Positions 18,354 through 29,057 of a stretch of DNA of 64,000 nt are shown one piece after another. Position 1 is the first letter of the stretch, and each line of letters opens with the position of its first letter. The translations under genes were made by a program, and so were the position numbers. A model generated the notes under the pieces. That model was not told the DNA's origin, ran no database searches, and saw only the letters and a list, made by a program, of their open reading frames with translations. The DNA lies in assembly GCA_024742475.1 (NCBI GenBank), contig JANSYI010000006.1:124001-188000 (forward strand). The letters are read 5' to 3'. Origin of the DNA: a bacterium. GTDB lineage: Bacteria; Myxococcota_A; Polyangia; Nannocystales; Nannocystaceae.

Positions 18354-19017
18354 GCTCGCGGTCGCCCTCGGTCGCTCGACTGCGCCGACGCTCTTGCCTG
18401 CGCCGCCGCCGAGCCTCCCGACGGGAGGGCTTGGGCTCGGCCGCGATGTCGCCCATGAACACCTCGCCCTGCTCTTCGCCCAGCCCCTCACCGGAGCGAT
18501 CGGGAAGGGGGCACGGCTCGACCGGCTCGGACGGCACCGGGTCGAAGGCGACCACCCCCATGAGCTCGTACGGCTCCGGGTCGGGGACCACCTCCGGCTC
18601 CGGCTCCGGCTCCGGCTCGACCTGCGCGTCGGGGATCGTCGGCAGCTCGGCGAGCTCGCAGTCGATCGCGTAGCCGCTGGCATCGCGGCACACCAGCGCG
18701 GCGTCAGGTCCCTCGAGGGCTTCGGGCTCCGCGTAGCTGGTGCACGCCACCATCGCCAGCGAAAGCGCCGCGACGAACCCCGCTCGGCGGGCTTGAGGTC
18801 GAAATCGAACGTTCCCATCCGTCCGTACGCGGTAGCGAACGCAAAGGCTCGCACCCTCGGCGCGCTCGAGCAGGGCTCTCGCCTCGCGCTCGGTCATCTC
18901 CGACAGGTTGTGGACGTGTTTGTCACACTTGTCGCAGAAGCGGCGCTGGGCGGGACCGGACATCGCCGCGTAGTCCTCGTGACAAGGGTTGAGAATCGGT
19001 AGCTGTCCTCGCCGCAT
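18322..19017 (-). CDS. Myxobacterial zinc-ribbon-like protein with internal lipobox-type helix
   Basis: 231 residues from an ATG; a GTG three codons upstream (19026) is possible. Residues about 1-50 hold a Cys-rich motif (NPC, then RRFCDKCDKHVHNLSEMTE) that I recall as a recurrent module in myxobacterial proteins, likely zinc-binding. A hydrophobic segment ending MVAC follows at about 75-90, like a displaced lipobox or membrane anchor. The rest is Pro/Glu-rich (EPEPEPE runs) and very basic near the end (RREARRRRRQERRR). A short motif recurs: ELMGVV twice and the related VFMGDI once. Function unknown; binding of a partner by the repeated motif is inference. Convergent overlap of 32 bases with the caspase-like gene. 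Confidence 0.65.
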   Translation of the reverse strand: MRRGQLPILNPCHEDYAAMSGPAQRRFCDKCDKHVHNLSEMTEREARALLERAEGASLCVRYRVRTDGNVRFRPQARRAGFVAALSLAMVACTSYAEPEALEGPDAALVCRDASGYAIDCELAELPTIPDAQVEPEPEPEPEVVPDPEPYELMGVVAFDPVPSEPVEPCPLPDRSGEGLGEEQGEVFMGDIAAEPKPSRREARRRRRQERRRSRATEGDRELMGVVEPYEG

Positions 19018-19091
19018 CGTGCACACCGAACGCCGGCCCGAACCCCGCGCTTACACCCTTGCACGGGGCGCCGAGGCCGGAGGTTCCCGCG

Positions 19092-20792
19092 CTACTTTTC
19101 GTGGAAGCGCGCGGCCCACGTGCCCGACACCGACGAATCCTTGCCGCTGGTGACCTTGGCCTCGCCACAGATCCACGCGTCGCCCAGGTGCGTGATCGTG
19201 ACCGTCCCAGCATCCACGCCCTCGAGGCTGATCCCGGCGAGCGTCCAATCGTGCGCCTTGTTGGTGAGCTTGTTGTAGACCAGCCGCTCCTTCTTGCGGT
19301 CCATCGAGTACTCGCCGACGTCGACGACCTGCGGGGTCTTGTCAGCCGAGCTCAGGTCGACCTTGGCAAACCGCATGCTGAACATGAGCTGCTCGCCCCG
19401 AGGCGCTTCCCAGAGCTTGGCGGGGTCGAGCTTGTAGTTGGCGATGCTCACCTTGATCGTCTTGCCTTCCTTGCTGCGCTCGGCATAGCCGCTGACGATT
19501 GGGAGCGTCTTGGCCTCGACGTTCTTCGAGGTCATCGCCAGAGAGCCCCCCGATTTGCAGCCCGCCGGGATGCCGTCCCACGACATCTCGACGTCCGACT
19601 CCCAGACCTTGGCCGCGCCATCGGAGGGTGCGGCGAGCGTGCCGGCCTGGAGTCCTTTGACCTCGGTCGGCTCGAGACGGTCGATGAGCGTCCCGTCCCC
19701 GATCTGCCCACGAGCGTTCCACCCCCAGCACTTCACCGCCCCCGAAGCGAGCGCGGCGCAGCTGAACTGACCGCCCGCGGCGACGTCGACTGCGTCGCTG
19801 ATGCCTGCGACCTCGACCGGCTTCGACACGCTGCGACCGGCCTCGCCGTTGCCGACCTGCCCGCGCCCGTTGCTGCCCCAGCAGCTGACCTTTCCCGACT
19901 CGTGCAGGGCGCACCACTGCACCTGGGCGCTCAGCGAGGTCACACCCGTGAGCCCCTCGACGACCTTGGGCTCCTGCCGATCTCCCCAGCAGGTCACGGA
20001 CTTGTCCGCCAAGACCGCGCACGTCTCACTGCCGCCCTTTTGCGCTTCGATGAACGTCGCGCCGGTGATGCCCGCGACCGGGGTCGGGTCCTGCTTCTTG
20101 CCCGAGTACCCCCAGCACGTGACGCCGCCGTCTTTGCCGAGCGCGCAGCCGTGGTTCTGCCCGGTCGCGACCATCGCCACGTCCGTGACCTTGGGGTGCT
20201 TTTGCAGCTTCGCGTCTCGGCCCACGCTCGAGCCCAGGCCCAGCGCGTTGAACACGTTGCTCCCCCAGCTCATCATGCTGCCGTCGGCCATCGCGGCGTT
20301 TCCGATGCCGCTGCCCAGCGAGATGTGCGCCGCGCCTTGCAGCGCATCGACCGTCATGACCTCTCCCTTGGCGTAGGTCTCGACCGGGATGCCCCGACCG
20401 CCCCAACACTTGACCACGCCATCGCCGTCGGTGGCACAACCATAGTCGCCGCCGGATCCTCCGTTGCCGCCGACCTCGAGGTCCTTGGCGCCGGTGATGC
20501 CGGCGATCTCGACCGGTGTCGCCCGGTCGACGTCCGCGGGCGGACCACCGGTTTCACCGTGGTCGTTCTGTCCCCAGCAGCGGACCGTTCCGTTGCTCAT
20601 CAGCGCACAGGCGACGTTCCAGCCGGCGGAGACCTGGAGCGCTCGAAGGGAGCCAGAGCCGTTGGCGTCGCCGGACGCACCGGACTTCTCCGAATTCTTG
20701 GTCGCCCCATCGGACTTGCCACCCCCCGCGTCGTCGCAGGCGGCAAGGATGACCAGGAGAGTGCAGGACAGAATCAGTGCGGATGGCTTCAT
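19092..20792 (-). CDS. RCC1-repeat lipoprotein with an additional C-terminal domain
   Basis: 566 residues. The signal peptide ends in LAAC (Cys19), then a Gly/Ser/Lys linker. Residues about 50-370 carry seven repeats with a xCWG or SWG core (RCWGQND, KCWGGRG, MSWGSNV, TCWGYSG, TCWGDRQ, SCWGSNG, KCWGWNA), the form of RCC1-like beta-propellers; seven is the number of blades of a closed RCC1 propeller. The last 170 residues are a different domain of unknown type (AMTSKNVEAKTLPIVSGYAE onward). Likely a surface-exposed binding protein. It follows the acyltransferase gene on the same strand by 125 bases in which I see nothing. Confidence 0.82.
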   Translation of the reverse strand: MKPSALILSCTLLVILAACDDAGGGKSDGATKNSEKSGASGDANGSGSLRALQVSAGWNVACALMSNGTVRCWGQNDHGETGGPPADVDRATPVEIAGITGAKDLEVGGNGGSGGDYGCATDGDGVVKCWGGRGIPVETYAKGEVMTVDALQGAAHISLGSGIGNAAMADGSMMSWGSNVFNALGLGSSVGRDAKLQKHPKVTDVAMVATGQNHGCALGKDGGVTCWGYSGKKQDPTPVAGITGATFIEAQKGGSETCAVLADKSVTCWGDRQEPKVVEGLTGVTSLSAQVQWCALHESGKVSCWGSNGRGQVGNGEAGRSVSKPVEVAGISDAVDVAAGGQFSCAALASGAVKCWGWNARGQIGDGTLIDRLEPTEVKGLQAGTLAAPSDGAAKVWESDVEMSWDGIPAGCKSGGSLAMTSKNVEAKTLPIVSGYAERSKEGKTIKVSIANYKLDPAKLWEAPRGEQLMFSMRFAKVDLSSADKTPQVVDVGEYSMDRKKERLVYNKLTNKAHDWTLAGISLEGVDAGTVTITHLGDAWICGEAKVTSGKDSSVSGTWAARFHEK

Positions 20793-20917
20793 GGCGATCT
20801 CGTGCCAACGCGCAAGACGGTGGGGGTTCGTGCAGGCGCTCGACGCCGCCGCCGACCGGTTGGCGTGGGCGGTAGAGACGCGAGTCTGGGTTTGGATCAC
20901 GAGAATCGACCAAGCGC

Positions 20918-21964
20918 TCACGAGGGCTTGGGCTTGCCCAGGAAGATTCGGTAGAGCAGCCCGGGCATGTGCAGCATCGCGCGCTGTCCAACGACGGCGA
21001 TCGCCAGCGAGACCAGCGGCAAGACGAGCCACGCAGCCAGCCCGACCGCGGGGTGCCGGACCCCGGTCGCGAGCAGCCCGTGCCGAAGCAGGTGCAGCAC
21101 GATGGAGTGGCTCAAGAACATCGCGAAGATCGCGGGCTCGAGCCAGCGAACGACGAGCCGACGCGCCGCGTCACACCGCACCACGCGCGTCGAGAGCACC
21201 CAGAACGACGCGGCGCACACCGGCCGGCGCACGAGGGCGTCGAAGGCGTTGCGATCCATGAACGCGAGCGCGTCCACGAACGGGCGCATCGCCGAGAGGA
21301 CGACCAAGGCGAGCAGCAGCCACGGCGCCACCGCGGCGCCCCATCGAACGACCCGCGAGCGCTCCAGCCGAAGCACCCCGAAGCCGACACCGATGGCGAA
21401 GTAGGAGAGGATCTGCGAGTGCGCCAGAACGGGCTTGGTGCTCACGAACCCGCCGACGAGCGCGAGGGGAACCAGCAGCCAAGGCCCCGCGCGCCCGATG
21501 GCGACAACGAGCGCAGGCGTGGCCAGCGAGACCACGAACAGGTCGCGCAGGAACGTGAGCGGGCGCGTCGCACCGTGGTCGGTGACGGCCAGGACGGCGT
21601 TGATCCCCTCGCTGGCGACCGGACGCGCCATCCACACGCTGATGGCGATCGCGAGAACGTTCCACGCGACCATCGGCACCAAGAGCCCCTGCACCCGCCC
21701 CCACACGCTGCGCCCGTAGCCGCGTGTTGCGAACACCCGCACCATCAACAGGCCGGAGACGACCGAGAGCAGCAGCACGCTCGACCGGCCGAGCAGGTCG
21801 CGAAAGACGCTCTGCAGCGCCGCCCCCAACGCAGTCACGTCTTCACCGAGCGTGACGTGCACGTACGCGACGGGCACGATGCACACCACCCGGCAGACGC
21901 GAATCGCGTCCGAGTTCTCCTCGATCAGGCCCGCGAGGCCCTCGTCTGACCGGCGTTCCAGCAC
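20918..21964 (-). CDS. Membrane acyltransferase, acyltransferase-3 family
   Basis: 348 residues with about ten membrane segments. Acyltransferase-3 proteins move acetyl or succinyl groups onto sugars of envelope polysaccharides or lipids. The Arg-rich loop after the second segment (VFATRGYGRSVWGRVQGLLV) followed by P..AWN is the family's hallmark; LAHSQILSYFAIGVGFG and FLSHSIVLHLL are other typical parts. The GTG at 21964 is chosen as the first start after the speA stop, 20 bases upstream; the true start could be slightly different. It is in line with speA on the minus strand and may share its transcript, though the functions look unrelated. Confidence 0.72.
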   Translation of the reverse strand: MLERRSDEGLAGLIEENSDAIRVCRVVCIVPVAYVHVTLGEDVTALGAALQSVFRDLLGRSSVLLLSVVSGLLMVRVFATRGYGRSVWGRVQGLLVPMVAWNVLAIAISVWMARPVASEGINAVLAVTDHGATRPLTFLRDLFVVSLATPALVVAIGRAGPWLLVPLALVGGFVSTKPVLAHSQILSYFAIGVGFGVLRLERSRVVRWGAAVAPWLLLALVVLSAMRPFVDALAFMDRNAFDALVRRPVCAASFWVLSTRVVRCDAARRLVVRWLEPAIFAMFLSHSIVLHLLRHGLLATGVRHPAVGLAAWLVLPLVSLAIAVVGQRAMLHMPGLLYRIFLGKPKPS

Positions 21965-21983
21965 GGCCAGAGTACACGAGGGG

Positions 21984-23909
21984 TCAGGCCCGCGTGAGGT
22001 AGGGGTAGCTGCGCAGCATGCCCAGCGCCCACGCCTCGCCGAGGGTCGTCTCGCGGCCGAGGTGTCGTTCGCGAATGTCGTGCAGCAGACTCTCGACGTC
22101 GAAGTCCATCTGCGCGAGCGCGTCCTGGTTCGTGAAGCCGCTCTTGACGTCGAGCACAACGCTGTCGCCGAACTCGATGCGGGTCGTGCCGGGGATCTCC
22201 GAGAGCGTCGAGTCGACCGGCCGCACGATGACGTCGTGGGTCCGCGTGAGCAGGTTGTGGTCGTTGGCCAGCGAGTCCTGGTACGCACCGGTCATGAAGA
22301 AGCCCAGGTAGTAGGGCTCGTTCTTGTGGCCGTGGGGCTCGTGCAGCGGAAGGAAGCGGAGGTTCTCTTCGGGGTGCGCGAAGCTCTTGACGCAGCCATC
22401 GGAGTCGCACGTGATGTCGATGATCTCCGCGTTCACGCTGGGACGCTCGCCATGACGGCTCAGCGGCGCCGCAGGAAAGACCTGGTCGATGCTCCACGTG
22501 TCGGGCAACGACTGGAAGATCGAGAAGTTGGCCAGGTACTTGCGGTGCGCGGTGCCCAGGTAGTCGACGATCTCTTCGGAGGGCCGCTTGAGGGTGGCGA
22601 CGATGCGCGCGATCTTGAGCCGCACGCGCTGAAAGAGGCCCTCGGCGTTGGCGCGGTCTTCGATGGTGAGATAGCCCTTGGAGAACAGCGACAGCGCCTC
22701 GTCCCGCAGGTCGATCGCGTCGTGAAAGTACTCCTCGTAGTTCTTCACCGAGACCAGCTCGAGCGTCTCTCGCAGGGTGGAGATCAGCCGATGCTCGTCC
22801 TCGGTGGGCTCGGGCAGCGGCAGCAGGTCACCCTGCACCTCGCGCAGGTCGGTGATCGTGACCGCGTGCGTCGCGACGACCGCCCGACCGCTCTCGGTGA
22901 TGATGTGTGGAGCCTTGGTCTGGGTCTCCTTCATGACCTCGCTGACCTCGAACACCGTCTGCGAGGCGTATTCCTCGATCGTGTAGTTCGCCGACGAGGG
23001 ATAGGACGTGCGCGATCCGTCGTAGTCGACGCCGAGCCCACCCCCCATGTCGAGGAACTGCAGGTTGGGCGCGTACTCGTGCTGCAGCTCGGCGTACAGC
23101 CGGGCGCCCTCCCGCACGGCCTGCTTGATCTGCTTGATGCGCGTGATCTGAGAGCCGATGTGAAAGTGCAGCAGCACCAGCTTGCCCGAGAGGTCGGCCT
23201 CGCCGAGCCGGCGCACCACGGCGAGGATCTCGCTCGTGGTCAGGCCGAACTTCGACGTCTCGCCCCCCGAGCTCTGCCACCGCCCGCTCCCGCGGGTGTA
23301 GAGCTTGGCGCGGACGCCGACCTCGGGGATGGCCTCCCAGTCTTGGCTGTCCGCCGTCGCCACGTAGCGAATCACCTCGCGAATCGACTCGAGGATGATG
23401 ACCACGCGGTGCCCGAGCTCGGCCGCGTGAAACGCCATGCGCATGAACTCTCGGTCCTTGAACCCATTGACCAGCAGCGGCGCGTCGGCAGCGGGCGGCC
23501 GGGACATGGCGAGCAAGAGCTCGGGCTTGCTGCCCGCCTCGAGACCGACCGACACGTTCGTGTCTCCGACCACCGCGTCGATGACCGCACGTCGTTGGTT
23601 GACCTTGACCGGCAGCACCCCGGTGTAGGAGGTGTGGAGCTCGTTCTCGACGATGGCCTTGCGGAACGCCCGGCTGAGCCGGCCGAGGCGCTCGCCGATC
23701 ATGCTCGGGAAGCGCACGACGAACGGAGGGCGAATGCCCTGAGCTTCGAGATGCACCGCGACCGCGTGCAGGTCGACGGGCGGGAGACCCGGCGCGCGGA
23801 AGGTGAGGTGCCCGTGCTCGCTGACGCCGAGGAATTCCTTGCCCCAGCGCTCGACACCGTAGCGCTGCAACGAGTTCTCCATCACGAATTTGCCCTGCGG
23901 GGTGTCCAT
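21984..23909 (-). CDS. speA: Biosynthetic arginine decarboxylase
   Basis: 641 residues, the length of SpeA. It converts arginine to agmatine, the first step of the agmatine route to putrescine. The fold-type III PLP site is in the N-terminal part: VLPVKVNQ holds the Schiff-base Lys102; GSKPELL and the glycine-rich LDMGGGLGVDYDG follow at the expected distances, and FITGAYQ-like FFMTGAYQDSLAN lies near the C-terminus. The ATG at 23909 is chosen because a GGAGG-containing purine run stands just before it; a longer frame to 23948 has no such site. Divergent from ettA across 101 bases. Confidence 0.93.
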   Translation of the reverse strand: MDTPQGKFVMENSLQRYGVERWGKEFLGVSEHGHLTFRAPGLPPVDLHAVAVHLEAQGIRPPFVVRFPSMIGERLGRLSRAFRKAIVENELHTSYTGVLPVKVNQRRAVIDAVVGDTNVSVGLEAGSKPELLLAMSRPPAADAPLLVNGFKDREFMRMAFHAAELGHRVVIILESIREVIRYVATADSQDWEAIPEVGVRAKLYTRGSGRWQSSGGETSKFGLTTSEILAVVRRLGEADLSGKLVLLHFHIGSQITRIKQIKQAVREGARLYAELQHEYAPNLQFLDMGGGLGVDYDGSRTSYPSSANYTIEEYASQTVFEVSEVMKETQTKAPHIITESGRAVVATHAVTITDLREVQGDLLPLPEPTEDEHRLISTLRETLELVSVKNYEEYFHDAIDLRDEALSLFSKGYLTIEDRANAEGLFQRVRLKIARIVATLKRPSEEIVDYLGTAHRKYLANFSIFQSLPDTWSIDQVFPAAPLSRHGERPSVNAEIIDITCDSDGCVKSFAHPEENLRFLPLHEPHGHKNEPYYLGFFMTGAYQDSLANDHNLLTRTHDVIVRPVDSTLSEIPGTTRIEFGDSVVLDVKSGFTNQDALAQMDFDVESLLHDIRERHLGRETTLGEAWALGMLRSYPYLTRA

Positions 23910-24010
23910 GACTCCCCCTCCGTACCCCCGCGGCGGGCCGCTGGGCAAGCGACAAAACGCGCGGCCCCGGGCGGCTGCGGCGCGGTGTATCGTCCGCCAC
24001 GCGAGACACC

Positions 24011-25693
<1,683 letters not shown>

Positions 25694-25748
25694 GACTCCG
25701 CCCCGTGGTGGCTCCGCGCCCCCGATGGGCTACGCTGCTCCGGCTTTC

Positions 25749-26447
25749 ATGCTCAAGAAGCTCGCCATCGCCCTGGGGGTCGTCCTGCTCGTCGGGGCGG
25801 TGGTGCTCGTGGTGCTCTACCGCCAGGTCACCGCACTGCCCGAGTGGGCCGATGACGAGGTCGCCGAGCAAGAGGCGATGGACCCCGACGCGCCCGTCGT
25901 CTGGGAGGCCGAGGGAGAAGATGTCGGTCCGCTCCCGCCCGAGGTCGCCGAGGCGCTGCCCGCCGATCCAACTCCAGCCCGCCCGAACCCGGGCGCCGAC
26001 GGCCCGGCCGCGATGCCGGCCCCGACCAAGCGCAAGAGCGCCAAGCGCTACGTGCTCAAGGGCTTTCACCGGCGTGGCAAGGGCGCGGGAAAGAAGGCCG
26101 TCCGAGCCTCGAAGGCCGTCCTCGAGGGCGGGCGCCTCTCGGCGGGCGTCGTGCTCGACCTCTCCCGCATCGAGGACGCCAAGATGTCCCAGAGCGACCG
26201 TGGCCTTTATGAGGGCGCGCTTCAGGCATTCCCGCCCCTGCGCAAGAAGAACGTCTACGTTGGCGTGGAGACCCGACCCGTCCGCAAGGACGGCGTCCTG
26301 CAGCTCGGGCCCAAGGCGAAGCTGAGGGTCGGCAACGTTCGCTACGACCTCGGCGCGGCGGCCCGCAAGCTCGGCATGAGCGAGGCGGGCTTGCGACGGG
26401 CACTGAACAAGAACCTCCGAACGCTCGGGTTCGAGTCGCCACGCTGA
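25749..26447 (+). CDS. Membrane-anchored basic protein of unknown function
   Basis: 232 residues from the ATG at 25749. A single N-terminal membrane helix (about 5-25) is followed by an acidic region (ADDEVAEQEAMDPD) and a Pro/Ala linker, then about 130 residues rich in Lys/Arg. This C-terminal part contains RRGKGAGKKAVRASKAVLEG and, near the end, LGMSEAGLRRALNKNLRTLG, which looks like a short helical bundle. I recognise no family. The basic part could bind acidic polymers, but that is a guess. It begins 55 bases after ettA. Confidence 0.6.
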   Translation: MLKKLAIALGVVLLVGAVVLVVLYRQVTALPEWADDEVAEQEAMDPDAPVVWEAEGEDVGPLPPEVAEALPADPTPARPNPGADGPAAMPAPTKRKSAKRYVLKGFHRRGKGAGKKAVRASKAVLEGGRLSAGVVLDLSRIEDAKMSQSDRGLYEGALQAFPPLRKKNVYVGVETRPVRKDGVLQLGPKAKLRVGNVRYDLGAAARKLGMSEAGLRRALNKNLRTLGFESPR

Positions 26448-26481
26448 CGCGGAGGTGGCTGGGTGCTGCTACGATCTGCGC

Positions 26482-27093
26482 ATGCGGACCTGGACTTGCC
26501 TTCTCACGCTCACGATGACGATCGGCCTGACGGCATGTGATGCCGGTGGCGGTGGTGGAGAGACCGACACCGACACCGACACCGACGGCACCTCCAGCGG
26601 GACGACGATGGTCGACCCCAGCGGGCCGACGACGACGCCCGCGACGACCGGCAGCAGCGCCACCACCGGCGATGGCTCGAGCTCCGGCGATCCCGGCGAT
26701 GGGTCGAGTTCTTCGAGCGGCGGCTCCACGGGGCCGGGATCGACCACCGACGAGGGTTCGAGCAGCACCGGCGCGTCGACCTCGCTCTACGAGGGACAGT
26801 ACGAAGGCACCTTCGAAGGCGACTGCCCCGACTTCTCGGTGTCCGGCGTGATCGAGCTGCTGATCGAAGCTGACGGCACCGCGTCGGGGAGCTTCACGGG
26901 CAACGACAGCGGGCCGCTCGAGGGCGCCGTCGACTCCGCGGGCGCGCTGGAGACCTCCGGAGAGGCCGAGATCGCGGGGCTTTGCAACTACGACGGGCAG
27001 ATCGATGATTCGCTGATGATCGAGGGGACCTGGGGCTGCCCAGGGTTCGATTGCGGTGGCACCTGGACCGCGGGCCCCGTGATGAAGAAGTAG
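26482..27093 (+). CDS. Lipoprotein with Ser/Thr/Gly-rich linker and small C-terminal domain
   Basis: 203 residues from the ATG at 26482. The signal peptide ends in LTAC (Cys19). Residues about 20-105 are a low-complexity linker beginning with a GGGGG run and a TD dipeptide repeat (from a 6-base ACCGAC repeat near 26563-26586). The C-terminal 95 residues form a small, Cys-containing domain (YEGQYEGTFEGDCPDF, LCNYDGQIDDS, WGCPGFDCGGTW) that looks like an all-beta fold. Function unknown; a surface protein. Same type of linker as the proteins at 1, 27714, 31650 and 47010. Confidence 0.65.
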   Translation: MRTWTCLLTLTMTIGLTACDAGGGGGETDTDTDTDGTSSGTTMVDPSGPTTTPATTGSSATTGDGSSSGDPGDGSSSSSGGSTGPGSTTDEGSSSTGASTSLYEGQYEGTFEGDCPDFSVSGVIELLIEADGTASGSFTGNDSGPLEGAVDSAGALETSGEAEIAGLCNYDGQIDDSLMIEGTWGCPGFDCGGTWTAGPVMKK

Positions 27094-27144
27094 CCTGCAC
27101 GCAAGGTTTGCCGACCCGCCGGGTCCCACGCGCGCCACCGTGGC

Positions 27145-27717
27145 ATGGACGTGGAGCGCTTCGAAGTCCGCCCTCGGTTCGAGCTTCAGCTCGCCGTGCA
27201 CCCCGATGTGCTCGCGGCCGCGCTCGAGGACGCCGTGGCAGGCGATGACCGCAGCTGGGCGCGGTTGCCCTACGCCGAGTTCGGCGTGCCCGAGGACGAG
27301 CGCCACTTGTGGTCACCACGCTTGGCCGTGTGCGTGCACGAAGGCGACGACGCGGAGCTCCGCTTGGTGTGCCGCTTCCAGCCCGAGCCGTCGGTGTGGA
27401 CGCTGTACATGGCCATCGGCTTCGTCCTGCTCGTCGGAGGGTGCATCGCGACCGCGTGGACGCTCTCGTCGTGGCTGCTCGGCTGGAGCGTGTTGCTTCC
27501 GGGCGCGGCCCTGGGCGCCTCGCTGCTGCTCGGCGGGCTGCTCTACGCCGTCGCCGGTCTGGGCCAGCGGATGGCGTCCGACCAGATGGCAGACCTCGCG
27601 GAGCGCCTGTGGCTCGCGCTGTGCGACGCGAGCGCACGGGCTGCGGGCCGCGAGCCGTTGACGGTGTCCACCCGAGCGCTTTCGCTCGCCCAAGGGAGGG
27701 TAGACTCCATGCCATGA
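27145..27717 (+). CDS. Hypothetical protein with two transmembrane segments
   Basis: 190 residues. The first 85 are soluble, acidic and aromatic (PRFELQLAVHP, GDDRSWARLPYAEF), followed by two adjacent membrane helices at about 90-110 and 115-135 and an amphipathic C-terminal helix (QMADLAERLWLALCDASAR). I do not recognise the family. Its stop overlaps the start of the MopE-type gene (ATGA), so the two are translationally coupled. Confidence 0.55.
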   Translation: MDVERFEVRPRFELQLAVHPDVLAAALEDAVAGDDRSWARLPYAEFGVPEDERHLWSPRLAVCVHEGDDAELRLVCRFQPEPSVWTLYMAIGFVLLVGGCIATAWTLSSWLLGWSVLLPGAALGASLLLGGLLYAVAGLGQRMASDQMADLAERLWLALCDASARAAGREPLTVSTRALSLAQGRVDSMP

Positions 27718-29057
27718 CTTCGCGAACTTGGACATGGGCGGTTGGGCTGGCGCTTCTCGGTGGGTGTGCAGACCCGTGCGAGGACGATGGCCTGGTGCAG
27801 TCGGGCGGCGCCGACTGTCCCGCCGCCGCCTCGGAGGGCGCGACCGACTCGTCAGCCGAAACCGAGGCCAGCGCGAGCGCAAGCGAGAGCAACTCCGCGT
27901 CCGACTCCGCCACGGCCTCCGACTCGGCCAACTCCGCCAGCGCGTCCGACTCGAGCACCGATACCGACAGCGGCACCGACACCGACTCCGCGTCGGACTC
28001 GAACACCGACTCCGACTCGAACACCGACTCCGACTCCGACTCGGGCGAGCCCACGACCTACTGCGACGACGCCGACGACGACGGTTTCGGAGACGCGGAC
28101 AACTGCGTCGACGTGCCTGCGGGCGAAGATCCACCCGATGGCACCGTGCCCAACGACGACGATTGCGACGACGGCAACGAAGACACGTTCCCTGGAGCGG
28201 CCGAGAACGACTCGAAAGACGCCTGCATGCAGGACGAGGACGACGACGGCTGGGGCGACGACGACCCTCCCGATGGTGTCGACCCAGGCTCCGACTGCGA
28301 CGACGCCGACGTCGCAACCTTCCCCGGCGCGGCCGAGCTGGACTCCGCCACCGAGTGCATGCAAGACGAAGACGACGACGGCTGGGGCGACGACACGCCC
28401 GCCGACGGCGTCACCCCAGGGTCGGACTGCAGCGACGACGGCGTGGACCCGTGCGCGGTGCTCATCACGCAAGACGGCACCAACAGCAACCCGTACGACC
28501 AGGGCCTCACTGCGGCGCTCGAGCTCGACGGATTCGAAGTGCTCAACTTCGCCGACACCGACGTCGTGCTCGAAGACGGCAACGGCGTCGACGTCGTCAT
28601 CATCTCCGAGACCTCGCTGTCGACCGAGATCGCCGGCACGATGCAAGACACACCCGCGCCGGTCGTCTGCCTCGAGGGCTTGGTGTGGGACGACATGGGC
28701 ATGGCGCCCGCCGGAGAGGAGACAACGATCGACGACGTGACGATCCTCGACGACGCCGATCCCCTCGCCGGCGGCCTCAGCGGAGACGTCACCGTCATCG
28801 CGGGCGTCGGCGCAGGCCTCTTCTCCGTACCCGCCCCCGCCGGTGCGACCGTGGTCGCGGGCGTGAGCGGCAGCCCGGACGACATCGTGGAGTTCGCGTT
28901 CGAGGCGGGGGCCACGATGCTCGATGGGTTCGTCGCGCCCAACCGCCGCGTCGGCTTGGGCTACGACGCCGACCAAGGGCCGAACCCCGTCGTGACGATC
29001 ACCCCCGACGGAGTCGCCCTCTTCCGCGCCGCCGTGGCCTGGGCGACGGGCGGCTAG
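27714..29057 (+). CDS. Lipoprotein with Ser-Asp linker, MopE-type Asp-rich metal-binding repeats and a flavodoxin-like C-terminal domain
   Basis: 447 residues. Signal peptide ending LGGC (Cys18); then a Ser/Ala/Asp/Thr linker (about 45-115); then about two and a half copies of an Asp-rich repeat, DDDGFGDADNCVDV and twice EDDDGWGDD, each followed by DCDD and FPGAAE. This is the putative metal-binding repeat of the methanotroph copper protein MopE, common in myxobacteria, and probably binds Ca or Cu. The last 200 residues (CAVLITQDGTNSNPYDQGL onward) alternate beta strands and helices and resemble a flavodoxin/glutamine-amidotransferase-like fold without an evident catalytic Cys. Its last 4 bases overlap the convergent transporter gene. 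Confidence 0.75.
   Translation: MTSRTWTWAVGLALLGGCADPCEDDGLVQSGGADCPAAASEGATDSSAETEASASASESNSASDSATASDSANSASASDSSTDTDSGTDTDSASDSNTDSDSNTDSDSDSGEPTTYCDDADDDGFGDADNCVDVPAGEDPPDGTVPNDDDCDDGNEDTFPGAAENDSKDACMQDEDDDGWGDDDPPDGVDPGSDCDDADVATFPGAAELDSATECMQDEDDDGWGDDTPADGVTPGSDCSDDGVDPCAVLITQDGTNSNPYDQGLTAALELDGFEVLNFADTDVVLEDGNGVDVVIISETSLSTEIAGTMQDTPAPVVCLEGLVWDDMGMAPAGEETTIDDVTILDDADPLAGGLSGDVTVIAGVGAGLFSVPAPAGATVVAGVSGSPDDIVEFAFEAGATMLDGFVAPNRRVGLGYDADQGPNPVVTITPDGVALFRAAVAWATGG
27999..28034. repeat. 18-bp perfect tandem duplication in the Ser-Asp linker
   Basis: TCGAACACCGACTCCGAC occurs twice in direct succession and is followed by shorter ACTCCG-type repeats. It encodes SNTDSD twice in the linker of the MopE-type lipoprotein. 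In-frame slippage would change only linker length. Confidence 0.8.
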
